Assembly: GCA_934045905.1 (NCBI GenBank)
Contig: OW203768.1
Span: forward strand, 11,188,316 to 11,252,315
Reading direction: 5' to 3'
Origin: Leuctra nigra
Lineage: Eukaryota > Arthropoda > Insecta > Plecoptera > Leuctridae
Length of the DNA stretch: 64,000 nucleotides
The translations under genes and the position numbers were made by a program. Position 1 is the first letter of the stretch. Each line of letters begins with the position of its first letter. The notes under the pieces were generated by a model that was given only the letters and a program-made list of their open reading frames with translations, did not search any database and had not been told where the DNA came from. Below are positions 10,634-23,592 of this stretch, piece by piece.

Positions 10634-11870
10634 GAGAAACGGATATAATGAAGCTCACCATGCATTCATAGTTTGCACGAGCTTCATTTGTTTTTCATCA
10701 ACAATGTAAAAAAGTAAATTTCAACCATTTTACAGATGTCAAGTCGATTAATGCTAATTATAAGCGGTTAATCAAAGATATTTGGTATATGAGGTGGTTT
10801 TATACCCATGAGAATTTCTTCTGCAGTTTATTGCACAGGTAACCATTATATCACCACAATACCGAAACACAGATTGACAGCCGTTCTGACACGTTACACC
10901 AATATGGCCTCTCAACAATGAGATGAGTCACGTGCAAACTATGAATTGGTATCACAAATAAAGAATGTGTTGTGTGTATCGGGTCACGATATCAACTTCA
11001 CCTATATTTTAACGGCGCATTATGACACTATACATTTTCTTAATTTTCTTACTAATACTCATGGTCATGGTTTACATTTGAAGACTTATGTAATTGATTT
11101 ACCATAATAGGTATGATTAAATTGCCTTCCTTCGTACCTCATTTACGTATTTTGTTGGGCATTTGGTCTGTTAATTACGTAACGTGTGTATTAACGACGC
11201 ACAATCTGCTGACAAATATTGCTGTCTTTTTATATTTAATATTTATGCATACCTCACTGGTGCGCATTGGTCATGTTATACATGACGGGACCCTCTAGTT
11301 TAATTAGATGAGATTTGTCTTAAAAGCGTATTATTTTTTCTGGCTCATATGAACCAAAATACTCTCCAATTACCATTCATTCTCTCATAATCTTTCTTTC
11401 CAGAAGAATTAATAACTCCAACCATTTTGTCTCCACCGTCGTAATCTCAATATCACAGAACGAAGCCAAGCCTCCGGTTTCATCGAAAACCTAATGAAAT
11501 TTCCTTGGAACATGATCCGCTTTGCGTTTGGGTTCGTGACAACAGAATTGATTGGAGAAAACTCGAGCGGCACTAATCTCTCTCCTCTCTCTTGATCCTA
11601 ACCTTTCATCGCAAGGAAACTCATAATGTGACACAGCCGCAACTAAACTGGAGTTTCAACAAGTTGAGCTGTGGAGGAGGATTCCATATTTGTTTTGCTT
11701 CGTTTTGGGAATTACCACGTTCATTAGGAATACTAAAGGACTTGCTTTATGAAGGTTTCAATCTAAAATCTGTTTGTGTAACTAATTATAATTATTTTGT
11801 TTGTTTTCATTTTATAATGAAAGTTTGTCATCACTTTATTAATTCAAAAACACATGTCTCTTTATAATAC
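10634..11870. other. Non-coding, no gene recognised
   Basis: AT-rich with scattered short ORFs (for example 11113-11298 and 11592-11867) that lack codon-usage bias or homology cues. No splice-bounded adenylyl cyclase exon was found here. Confidence 0.5.
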
Positions 11871-12360
11871 TTAGGGTAGGTCTTTCAATACGAGGCTAAA
11901 GACTTAATTAGCTGTTAACAGTTAGTACAAAACTCTGTATTTCAATTGGTTGTTGCCATGACAATACAGTCCTAATCAACAGTTTAAAAGTTAGCAGATC
12001 ATTGAAAGATTGGCCCTTAGGGTAGGGTTTTCAAACCTCTTTTAGACCAGTAGTTACGTTTTAATTGATCGTTTGTGGAATGTCATTGGTTGTTGCCATG
12101 GCAATATAGACCTAAACAACTGTTTAAAATTTAGCAGAGTATTGAAAAAACGGCTCTAAGGCTTGGTCTTTCAATACTCTGCTAAAGTCTCAATTAGCTC
12201 TTAACAGTTAGTTAGTGGTCATTCTAGGAATTTCATTGGTTGTTGCCGTGGCAATATAGTCTTTTGACTGTTTAAAAATTAGCAAAGAATTGAAAGACTG
12301 GCCCTAAGCAGGATTTTCAATGATCTGTTAGCTTAACAGTTGATTAGGACTATAACACAA
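11871..12360. mobile_element. Tandem trimer, plus a fourth partial copy, of a 140-146-bp MITE
   Basis: Units start at 11871, 12017 and 12157, with a truncated fourth from about 12305. Each reads ttaggg(t)...tttcaatac..ctgctaaa, a central ttggttgttgccatggcaat, then tttagcaga.tattgaaaga..ggccc. The ends are inverted to each other, so each unit is itself a small palindromic element. Copies drift by about 15-20%. Single relatives lie at 3496-3622, 47157-47298 and 60958-61045. Confidence 0.65.
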
Positions 12361-12657
12361 CGCCATAACCAAGGACTTATGTGGAAATGGCCACGCTAAC
12401 CGCCTGTTAGCATGTGCACAATGAATGACAAATTGTTTAAAACTTTTAATTAACAGATAATTTTTCTCAGTTCTAACTCATCTAGACGTCAACCCCACAT
12501 GCCAGTTAATAGTTGATTTATTTCATTGATTGTCGTCGGTTGTTACCTTTACGTATCTGTATGACAACATTATACCAGATAAGATTTTTTTATGTACTAC
12601 ACTACATGTCCAAACTGCAATAAATAAATAAATAAATACAATTATTTATGCGCAGCG
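12361..12657. other. Non-coding left flank of the 130-bp array
   Basis: AT-rich; ends with an (AAAT)n-like run, aataaataaataaata, immediately before the first partial repeat unit. Confidence 0.6.
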
Positions 12658-15600
12658 TTGGGACTGCGCAAGTGACAGCCCATGTCATGTAGTTCTGTCT
12701 CCATGCACTAGGTTCGTGCGCGAGGCCACGGGCTTCAACGTGGACATGCGCATTGGCATCCACACCGGCAACGTGCTCTGCGGCGTGCTGGGACTGCGCA
12801 AGTGACAGCCCATGTCATGTAGTTCTGTCTCCATGCACTAGGTTCGTGCGCGAGGCCACGGGCTTCAACGTGGACATGCGCATTGGCATCCACACCGGCA
12901 ACGTGCTCTGCGGCGTGCTGGGGCTGCGCCAGTGACAGCCCATGTCATGTAGTTCTGTCTCCATGCACTAGGTTCGTGCGCGAGGCCACGGGCTTCAACG
13001 TGGACATGCGCATTGGCATCCACACCGGCAACGTGCTCTGCGGCGTGCTGGGACTGCGCAAGTGACAGCCCATGTCATGTAGTTCTGTCTCCATGCACTA
13101 GGTTCGTGCGCGAGGCCACGGGCTTCAACGTGGACATGCGCATTGGCATCCACACCGGCAACGTGCTCTGCGGCGTGCTGGGACTGCGCAAGTGACAGCC
13201 CATGTCATGTAGTTCTGTCTCCATGCACTAGGTTCGTGCGCGAGGCCACGGGCTTCAACGTGGACATGCGCATTGGCATCCACACCGGCAACGTGCTCTG
13301 CGGCGTGCTGGGACTGCGCAAGTGACAGCCCATGTCATGTAGTTCTGTCTCCATGCACTAGGTTCGTGCGCGAGGCCACGGGCTTCAACGTGGACATGCG
13401 CATTGGCATCCACACCGGCAACGTGCTCTGCGGCGTGCTGGGGCTGCGCCAGTGACAGCCCATGTCATGTAGTTCTGTCTCCATGCACTAGGTTCGTGCG
13501 CGAGGCCACGGGCTTCAACGTGGACATGCGCATTGGCATCCACACCGGCAACGTGCTCTGCGGCGTGCTGGGACTGCGCAAGTGACAGCCCATGTCATGT
13601 AGTTCTGTCTCCATGCACTAGGTTCGTGCGCGAGGCCACGGGCTTCAACGTGGACATGCGCATTGGCATCCACACCGGCAACGTGCTCTGCGGCGTGCTG
13701 GGACTGCGCAAGTGACAGCCCATGTCATGTAGTTCTGTCTCCATGCACTAGGTTCGTGCGCGAGGCCACGGGCTTCAACGTGGACATGCGCATTGGCATC
13801 CACACCGGCAACGTGCTCTGCGGCGTGCTGGGACTGCGCAAGTGACAGCCCATGTCATGTAGTTCTGTCTCCATGCACTAGGTTCGTGCGCGAGGCCACG
13901 GGCTTCAACGTGGACATGCGCATTGGCATCCACACCGGCAACGTGCTCTGCGGCGTGCTGGGGCTGCGCAAGTGACAGCCCATGTCATGTAGTTCTGTCT
14001 CCATGCACTAGGTTCGTGCGCGAGGCCACGGGCTTCAACGTGGACATGCGCATTGGCATCCACACCGGCAACGTGCTCTGCGGCGTGCTGGGACTGCGCA
14101 AGTGACAGCCCATGTCATGTAGTTCTGTCTCCATGCACTAGGTTCGTGCGCGAGGCCACGGGCTTCAACGTGGACATGCGCATTGGCATCCACACCGGCA
14201 ACGTGCTCTGCGGCGTGCTGGGACTGCGCAAGTGACAGCCCATGTCATGTAGTTCTGTCTCCATGCACTAGGTTCGTGCGCGAGGCCACGGGCTTCAACG
14301 TGGACATGCGCATTGGCATCCACACCGGCAACGTGCTCTGCGGCGTGCTGGGACTGCGCAAGTGACAGCCCATGTCATGTAGTTCTGTCTCCATGCACTA
14401 GGTTCGTGCGCGAGGCCACGGGCTTCAACGTGGACATGCGCATTGGCATCCACACCGGCAACGTGCTCTGCGGCGTGCTGGGACTGCGCAAGTGACAGCC
14501 CATGTCATGTAGTTCTGTCTCCATGCACTAGGTTCGTGCGCGAGGCCACGGGCTTCAACGTGGACATGCGCATTGGCATCCACACCGGCAACGTGCTCTG
14601 CGGCGTGCTGGGACTGCGCAAGTGACAGCCCATGTCATGTAGTTCTGTCTCCATGCACTAGGTTCGTGCGCGAGGCCACGGGCTTCAACGTGGACATGCG
14701 CATTGGCATCCACACCGGCAACGTGCTCTGCGGCGTGCTGGGACTGCGCAAGTGACAGCCCATGTCATGTAGTTCCGTCTCCATGCACTAGGTTCGTGCG
14801 CGAGGCCACGGGCTTCAACGTGGACATGCGCATTGGCATCCACACCGGCAACGTGCTCTGCGGCGTGCTGGGACTGCGCAAGTGACAGCCCATGTCATGT
14901 AGTTCTGTCTCCATGCACTAGGTTCGTGCGCGAGGCCACGGGCTTCAACGTGGACATGCGCATTGGCATCCACACCGGCAACGTGCTCTGCGGCGTGCTG
15001 GGACTGCGCAAGTGACAGCCCATGTCATGTAGTTCTGTCTCCATGCACTAGGTTCGTGCGCGAGGCCACGGGCTTCAACGTGGACATGCGCATTGGCATC
15101 CACACCGGCAACGTGCTCTGCGGCGTGCTGGGGCTGCGCAAGTGACAGCCCATGTCATGTAGTTCTGTCTCCATGCACTAGGTTCGTGCGCGAGGCCACG
15201 GGCTTCAACGTGGACATGCGCATTGGCATCCACACCGGCAACGTGCTCTGCGGCGTGCTGGGACTGCGCAAGTGACAGCCCATGTCATGTAGTTCTGTCT
15301 CCATGCACTAGGTTCGTGCGCGAGGCCACGGGCTTCAACGTGGACATGCGCATTGGCATCCACACCGGCAACGTGCTCTGCGGCGTGCTGGGGCTGCGCA
15401 AGTGACAGCCCATGTCATGTAGTTCTGTCTCCATGCACTAGGTTCGTGCGCGAGGCCACGGGCTTCAACGTGGACATGCGCATTGGCATCCACACCGGCA
15501 ACGTGCTCTGCGGCGTGCTGGGGCTGCGCAAGTGACAGCCCATGTCATGTAGTTCTGTCTCCATGCACTAGGTTCGTGCGCGAGGCCACGGGCTTTAACG

Positions 15601-18600
15601 TGGACATGCGCATTGGCATCCACACCGGCAACGTGCTCTGCGGCGTGCTGGGGCTGCGCAAGTGACAGCCCATGTCATGTAGTTCTGTCTCCATGCACTA
15701 GGTTCGTGCGCGAGGCCACGGGCTTCAACGTGGACATGCGCATTGGCATCCACACCGGCAACGTGCTCTGCGGCGTGCTGGGACTGCGCAAGTGACAGCC
15801 CATGTCATGTAGTTCTGTCTCCATGCACTAGGTTCGTGCGCGAGGCCACGGGCTTCAACGTGGACATGCGCATTGGCATCCACACCGGCAACGTGCTCTG
15901 CGGCGTGCTGGGGCTGCGCAAGTGACAGCCCATGTCATGTAGTTCTGTCTCCATGCACTAGGTTCGTGCGCGAGGCCACGGGCTTCAACGTGGACATGCG
16001 CATTGGCATCCACACCGGCAACGTGCTCTGCGGCGTGCTGGGGCTGCGCAAGTGACAGCCCATGTCATGTAGTTCTGTCTCCATGCACTAGGTTCGTGCG
16101 CGAGGCCACGGGCTTTAACGTGGACATGCGCATTGGCATCCACACCGGCAACGTGCTCTGCGGCGTGCTGGGGCTGCGCAAGTGACAGCCCATGTCATGT
16201 AGTTCTGTCTCCATGCACTAGGTTCGTGCGCGAGGCCACGGGCTTCAACGTGGACATGCGCATTGGCATCCACACCGGCAACGTGCTCTGCGGCGTGCTG
16301 GGACTGCGCAAGTGACAGCCCATGTCATGTAGTTCTGTCTCCATGCACTAGGTTCGTGCGCGAGGCCACGGGCTTCAACGTGGACATGCGCATTGGCATC
16401 CACACCGGCAACGTGCTCTGCGGCGTGCTGGGACTGCGCAAGTGACAGCCCATGTCATGTAGTTCTGTCTCCATGCACTAGGTTCGTGCGCGAGGCCACG
16501 GGCTTCAACGTGGACATGCGCATTGGCATCCACACCGGCAACGTGCTCTGCGATGTGCTGGGACTGCGCAAGTGACAGCCCATGTCATGTAGTTCTGTCT
16601 CCATGCACTAGGTTCGTGCGCGAGGCCACGGGCTTCAACGTGGACATGCGCATTGGCATCCACACCGGCAACGTGCTCTGCGGCGTGCTGGGACTGCGCA
16701 AGTGACAGCCCATGTCATGTAGTTCTGTCTCCATGCACTAGGTTCGTGCGCGAGGCCACGGGCTTCAACGTGGACATGCGCATTGGCATCCACACCGGCA
16801 ACGTGCTCTGCGGCGTGCTGGGACTGCGCAAGTGACAGCCCATGTCATGTAGTTCTGTCTCCATGCACTAGGTTCGTGCGCGAGGCCACGGGCTTCAACG
16901 TGGACATGCGCATTGGCATCCACACCGGCAACGTGCTCTGCGATGTGCTGGGACTGCGCAAGTGACAGCCCATGTCATGTAGTTCTGTCTCCATGCACTA
17001 GGTTCGTGCGCGAGGCCACGGGCTTCAACGTGGACATGCGCATTGGCATCCACACCGGCAACGTGCTCTGCGGCGTGCTGGGACTGCGCAAGTGACAGCC
17101 CATGTCATGTAGTTCTGTCTCCATGCACTAGGTTCGTGCGCGAGGCCACGGGCTTCAACGTGGACATGCGCATTGGCATCCACACCGGCAACGTGCTCTG
17201 CGGCGTGCTGGGACTGCGCAAGTGACAGCCCATGTCATGTAGTTCTGTCTCCATGCACTAGGTTCGTGCGCGAGGCCACGGGCTTCAACGTGGACATGCG
17301 CATTGGCATCCACACCGGCAACGTGCTCTGCGGCGTGCTGGGACTGCGCAAGTGACAGCCCATGTCATGTAGTTCTGTCTCCATGCACTAGGTTCGTGCG
17401 CGAGGCCACGGGCTTCAACGTGGACATGCGCATTGGCATCCACACCGGCAACGTGCTCTGCGATGTGCTGGGACTGCGCCAGTGACAGCCCATGTCATGT
17501 AGTTCTGTCTCCATGCACTAGGTTCGTGCGCGAGGCCACGGGCTTCAACGTGGACATGCGCATTGGCATCCACACCGGCAACGTGCTCTGCGGCGTGCTG
17601 GGACTGCGCAAGTGACAGCCCATGTCATGTAGTTCTGTCTCCATGCACTAGGTTCGTGCGCGAGGCCACGGGCTTCAACGTGGACATGCGCATTGGCATC
17701 CACACCGGCAACGTGCTCTGCGGCGTGCTGGGACTGCGCAAGTGACAGCCCATGTCATGTAGTTCTGTCTCCATGCACTAGGTTCGTGCGCGAGGCCACG
17801 GGCTTCAACGTGGACATGCGCATTGGCATCCACACCGGCAACGTGCTCTGCGGCGTGCTGGGACTGCGCAAGTGACAGCCCATGTCATGTAGTTCTGTCT
17901 CCATGCACTAGGTTCGTGCGCGAGGCCACGGGCTTCAACGTGGACATGCGCATTGGCATCCACACCGGCAACGTGCTCTGCGGCGTGCTGGGGCTGCGCA
18001 AGTGACAGCCCATGTCATGTAGTTCTGTCTCCATGCACTAGGTTCGTGCGCGAGGCCACGGGCTTCAACGTGGACATGCGCATTGGCATCCACACCGGCA
18101 ACGTGCTCTGCGGCGTGCTGGGACTGCGCAAGTGACAGCCCATGTCATGTAGTTCTGTCTCCATGCACTAGGTTCGTGCGCGAGGCCACGGGCTTCAACG
18201 TGGACATGCGCATTGGCATCCACACCGGCAACGTGCTCTGCGGCGTGCTGGGGCTGCGCAAGTGACAGCCCATGTCATGTAGTTCTGTCTCCATGCACTA
18301 GGTTCGTGCGCGAGGCCACGGGCTTCAACGTGGACATGCGCATTGGCATCCACACCGGCAACGTGCTCTGCGGCGTGCTGGGGCTGCGCAAGTGACAGCC
18401 CATGTCATGTAGTTCTGTCTCCATGCACTAGGTTCGTGCGCGAGGCCACGGAATTCAACGTGGACATGCGCATTGGCATCCACACCGGCAACGTGCTCTG
18501 CGGCGTGCTGGGACTGCGCAAGTGACAGCCCATGTCATGTAGTTCTGTCTCCATGCACTAGGTTCGTGCGCGAGGCCACGGAATTCAACGTGGACATGCG

Positions 18601-21600
18601 CATTGGCATCCACACCGGCAACGTGCTCTGCGGCGTGCTGGGGCTGCGCAAGTGACAGCCCATGTCATGTAGTTCTGTCTCCATGCACTAGGTTCGTGCG
18701 CGAGGCCACGGGCTTTAACGTGGACATGCGCATTGGCATCCACACCGGCAACGTGCTCTGCGGCGTGTTGGGGCTGCGCAAGTGACAGCCCATGTCATGT
18801 AGTTCTGTCTCCATGCACTAGGTTCGTGCGCGAGGCCACGGGCTTCAACGTGGACATGCGCATTGGCATCCACACCGGCAACGTGCTCTGCGGCGAGCTG
18901 GGGCTGCGCAAGTGACAGCCCATGTCATGTAGTTCTGTCTCCATGCACTAGGTTCGTGCGCGAGGCCACGGGCTTCAACGTGGACATGCGCATTGGCATC
19001 CACACCGGCAACGTGCTCTGCGGCGTGCTGGGGCTGCGCAAGTGACAGCCCATGTCATGTAGTTCTGTCTCCATGCACTAGGTTCGTGCGCGAGGCCACG
19101 GGCTTCAACGTGGACATGCGCATTGGCATCCACACCGGCAACGTGCTCTGCGGCGTGCTGGGACTGCGCAAGTGACAGCCCATGTCATGTAGTTCTGTCT
19201 CCATGCACTAGGTTCGTGCGCGAGGCCACGGGCTTCAACGTGGACATGCGCATTGGCATCCACACCGGCAACGTGCTCTGCGGCGTGCTGGGACTGCGCA
19301 AGTGACAGCCCATGTCATGTAGTTCTGTCTCCATGCACTAGGTTCGTGCGCGAGGCCACGGGCTTCAACGTGGACATGCGCATTGGCATCCACACCGGCA
19401 ACGTGCTCTGCGGCGTGCTGGGGCTGCGCCAGTGACAGCCCATGTCATGTAGTTCTGTCTCCATGCACTAGGTTCGTGCGCGAGGCCACGGGGTTCAACG
19501 TGGACATGCGCATTGGCATCCACACCGGCAACGTGCTCTGCGGCGTGCTGGGACTGCGCAAGTGACAGCCCATGTCATGTAGTTCTGTCTCCATGCACTA
19601 GGTTCGTGCGCGAGGCCACGGAATTCAACGTGGACATGCGCATTGGCATCCACACCGGCAACGTGCTCTGCGGCGTGCTGGGACTGCGCAAGTGACAGCC
19701 CATGTCATGTAGTTCTGTCTCCATGCACTAGGTTCGTGCGCGAGGCCACGGGCTTCAACGTGGACATGCGCATTGGCATCCACACCGGCAACGTGCTCTG
19801 CGGCGTGCTGGGACTGCGCAAGTGACAGCCCATGTCATGTAGTTCTGTCTCCATGCACTAGGTTCGTGCGCGAGGCCACGGGCTTCAACGTGGACATGCG
19901 CATTGGCATCCACACCGGCAACGTGCTCTGCGGCGTGCTGGGACTGCGCAAGTGACAGCCCATGTCATGTAGTTCTGTCTCCATGCACTAGGTTCGTGCG
20001 CGAGGCCACGGGCTTCAACGTGGACATGCGCATTGGCATCCACACCGGCAACGTGCTCTGCGATGTGCTGGGACTGCGCAAGTGACAGCCCATGTCATGT
20101 AGTTCTGTCTCCATGCACTAGGTTCGTGCGCGAGGCCACGGGCTTCAACGTGGACATGCGCATTGGCATCCACACCGGCAACGTGCTCTGCGGCGTGCTG
20201 GGACTGCGCAAGTGACAGCCCATGTCATGTAGTTCTGTCTCCATGCACTAGGTTCGTGCGCGAGGCCACGGGCTTCAACGTGGACATGCGCATTGGCATC
20301 CACACCGGCAACGTGCTCTGCGGCGTGCTGGGGCTGCGCAAGTGACAGCCCATGTCATGTAGTTCTGTCTCCATGCACTAGGTTCGTGCGCGAGGCCACG
20401 GGCTTCAACGTGGACATGCGCATTGGCATCCACACCGGCAACGTGCTCTGCGGCGTGCTGGGACTGCGCAAGTGACAGCCCATGTCATGTAGTTCTGTCT
20501 CCATGCACTAGGTTCGTGCGCGAGGCCACGGGCTTCAACGTGGACATGCGCATTGGCATCCACACCGGCAACGTGCTCTGCGGCGTGCTGGGACTGCGCA
20601 AGTGACAGCCCATGTCATGTAGTTCTGTCTCCATGCACTAGGTTCGTGCGCGAGGCCACGGGCTTCAACGTGGACATGCGCATTGGCATCCACACCGGCA
20701 ACGTGCTCTGCGGCGTGCTGGGACTGCGCAAGTGACAGCCCATGTCATGTAGTTCTGTCTCCATGCACTAGGTTCGTGCGCGAGGCCACGGGCTTCAACG
20801 TGGACATGCGCATTGGCATCCACACCGGCAACGTGCTCTGCGGCGTGCTGGGACTGCGCAAGTGACAGCCCATGCCATGTAGTTCTGTCTCCATGCACTA
20901 GGTTCGTGCGCGAGGCCACGGGCTTCAACGTGGACATGCGCATTGGCATCCACACCGGCAACGTGCTCTGCGGCGTGCTGGGACTGCGCAAGTGACAGCC
21001 CATGTCATGTAGTTCTGTCTCCATGCACTAGGTTCGTGCGCGAGGCCACGGGCTTCAACGTGGACATGCGCATTGGCATCCACACCGGCAACGTGCTCTG
21101 CGGCGTGCTGGGGCTGCGCAAGTGACAGCCCATGTCATGTAGTTCTGTCTCCATGCACTAGGTTCGTGCGCGAGGCCACGGGGTTCAACGTGGACATGCG
21201 CATTGGCATCCACACCGGCAACGTGCTCTGCGATGTGCTGGGACTGCGCAAGTGACAGCCCATGTCATGTAGTTCTGTCTCCATGCACTAGGTTCGTGCG
21301 CGAGGCCACGGGGTTCAACGTGGACATGCGCATTGGCATCCACACCGGCAACGTGCTCTGCGGCGTGCTGGGACTGCGCAAGTGACAGCCCATGTCATGT
21401 AGTTCTGTCTCCATGCACTAGGTTCGTGCGCGAGGCCACGGGCTTCAACGTGGACATGCGCATTGGCATCCACACCGGCAACGTGCTCTGCGGCGTGCTG
21501 GGACTGCGCAAGTGACAGCCCATGTCATGTAGTTCTGTCTCCATGCACTAGGTTCGTGCGCGAGGCCACGGGCTTCAACGTGGACATGCGCATTGGCATC

Positions 21601-23592
21601 CACACCGGCAACTTGCTCTGCGGCGTGCTGGGGCTGCGCAAGTGACAGCCCATGTCATGTAGTTCTGTCTCCATGCACTAGGTTCGTGCGCGAGGCCACG
21701 GAATTCAACGTGGACATGCGCATTGGCATCCACACCGGCAACGTGTTCTGTGGCGTGCTGGGGCTGCGCAAGTGACAGCCCATGTCATGTAGTTCTGTCT
21801 CCATGCACTAGGTTCGTGCGCGAGGCCACGGGGTTCAACGTGGACATGCGCATTGGCATCCACACCGGCAACGTGCTCTGCGATGTGCTGGGACTGCGCA
21901 AGTGACAGCCCATGTCATGTAGTTCTGTCTCCATGCACTAGGTTCGTGCGCGAGGCCACGGGCTTCAACGTGGACATGCGCATTGGCATCCACACCGGCA
22001 ACGTGCTCTGCGGCGTGCTGGGACTGCGCAAGTGACAGCCCATGTCATGTAGTTCTGTCTCCATGCACTAGGTTCGTGCGCGAGGCCACGGGGTTCAACG
22101 TGGACATGCGCATTGGCATCCACACCGGCAACGTGCTCTGCGGCGTGCTGGGACTGCGCAAGTGACAGCCCATGTCATGTAGTTCTGTCTCCATGCACTA
22201 GGTTCGTGCGCGAGGCCACGGGCTTCAACGTGGACATGCGCATTGGCATCCACACCGGCAACGTGCTCTGCGGCGTGCTGGGACTGCGCAAGTGACAGCC
22301 CATGTCATGTAGTTCTGTCTTATGCACTAGGTTCGTGCGCGAGGCCACGGGCTTCAACGTGGACATGCGCATTGGCATCCACACCGGCAACGTGCTCTGC
22401 GGCGTGCTGGGACTGCGCAAGTGACAGCCCATGTCATGTAGTTCTGTCTCCATGCACTAGGTTCGTGCGCGAGGCCACGGGCTTCAACGTGGACATGCGC
22501 ATTGGCATCCACACCGGCAACGTGCTCTGCGGCGTGCTGGGACTGCGCAAGTGACAGCCCATGTCATGTAGTTCTGTCTCCATGCACTAGGTTCGTGCGC
22601 GAGGCCACGGGCTTCAACGTGGACATGCGCATTGGCATCCACACCGGCAACGTGCTCTGCGGCGTGCTGGGACTGCGCAAGTGACAGCCCATGTCATGTA
22701 GTTCTGTCTCCATGCACTAGGTTCGTGCGCGAGGCCACGGGCTTCAACGTGGACATGCGCATTGGCATCCACACCGGCAACGTGCTCTGCGGCGTGCTGG
22801 GACTGCGCAAGTGACAGCCCATGCCATGTAGTTCTGTCTCCATGCACTAGGTTCGTGCGCGAGGCCACGGGCTTCAACGTGGACATGCGCATTGGCATCC
22901 ACACCGGCAACGTGCTCTGCGGCGTGCTGGGACTGCGCAAGTGACAGCCCATGTCATGTAGTTCTGTCTCCATGCACTAGGTTCGTGCGCGAGGCCACGG
23001 GCTTCAACGTGGACATGCGCATTGGCATCCACACCGGCAACGTGCTCTGCGGCGTGCTGGGACTGCGCAAGTGACAGCCCATGTCATGTAGTTCTGTCTC
23101 CATGCACTAGGTTCGTGCGCGAGGCCACGGGCTTCAACGTGGACATGCGCATTGGCATCCACACCGGCAACGTGCTCTGCGGCGTGCTGGGGCTGCGCAA
23201 GTGACAGCCCATGTCATGTAGTTCTGTCTCCATGCACTAGGTTCGTGCGCGAGGCCACGGGCTTCAACGTGGACATGCGCATTGGCATCCACACCGGCAA
23301 CGTGCTCTGCGGCGTGCTGGGACTGCGCAAGTGACAGCCCATGTCATGTAGTTCTGTCTCCATGCACTAGGTTCGTGCGCGAGGCCACGGGCTTCAACGT
23401 GGACATGCGCATTGGCATCCACACCGGCAACGTGCTCTGCGGCGTGCTGGGACTGCGCTAGTGACAGCCCATGTCATGTAGTTCTGTCTCCATGCACTAG
23501 GTTCGTGCGCGAGGCCACGGGCTTCAACGTGGACATGCGCATTGGCATCCACACCGGCAACGTGCTCTGCGGCGTGCTGGGGCTGCGCAAGT
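12658..23592 (+). repeat. About 84-copy tandem array of a 130-bp exon-intron junction unit from the cyclase gene
   Basis: The unit length is 130 bp throughout, except for one unit with a 1-bp deletion near 22320. Each unit holds 40 bp of intron-like sequence (gtgacagccc...ccatgcactag) followed by 90 bp identical to the start of the genuine exon at 23501. That exonic part encodes [19 protein letters not shown]... to ...GVLGLRK of the C1a domain. Every unit but the last then reads aagTGA where the true exon reads aagTGG, so the cyclase frame stops unless spliced. Units differ at only a few recurrent sites (gga/gggctg, ggcttc/gaattc/gggttc, cggcgtg/cgatgtg, cgcaag/cgccag), indicating very recent amplification or strong homogenisation. 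The array begins with a partial unit at about 12658 and merges into the real exon. All 60-residue open frames in it use a non-ATG start in a shifted frame and are not genes. Confidence 0.95.

Noticed and set aside
1..12657. Missing cyclase exons (TM1-6, start of C1a) in the left part
   Set aside because: I looked for the ADIVGFT-type and LGDCYYC-type coding signatures and for GC-rich splice-bounded segments; none was found, so these exons are taken to be outside the window.
20665..22973. Minus-strand open frames of 92-119 residues within the array
   Set aside because: They arise where a base change in one unit removes a reverse-strand stop; they are antisense to the cyclase exon copy.
12753..23334. 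About 80 small 60-residue open frames every 130 bp ([15 protein letters not shown]...)
   Set aside because: They start at TTG, not ATG, run in a frame other than the cyclase frame for their first half, and are a by-product of the repeated exon-junction DNA. Not a protein family.
12658..23592. CRISPR-like or bacterial repeat array
   Set aside because: No unique spacers: the whole 130 bp is repeated, and the repeat is part of a eukaryotic exon. Classified as an exon-derived tandem array.
12658..23592. Assembly artefact as the explanation for the array
   Set aside because: Not excluded, but unit variants are patterned, with private changes and block structure, which a simple assembler loop would not create. 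Left as a check in the findings.
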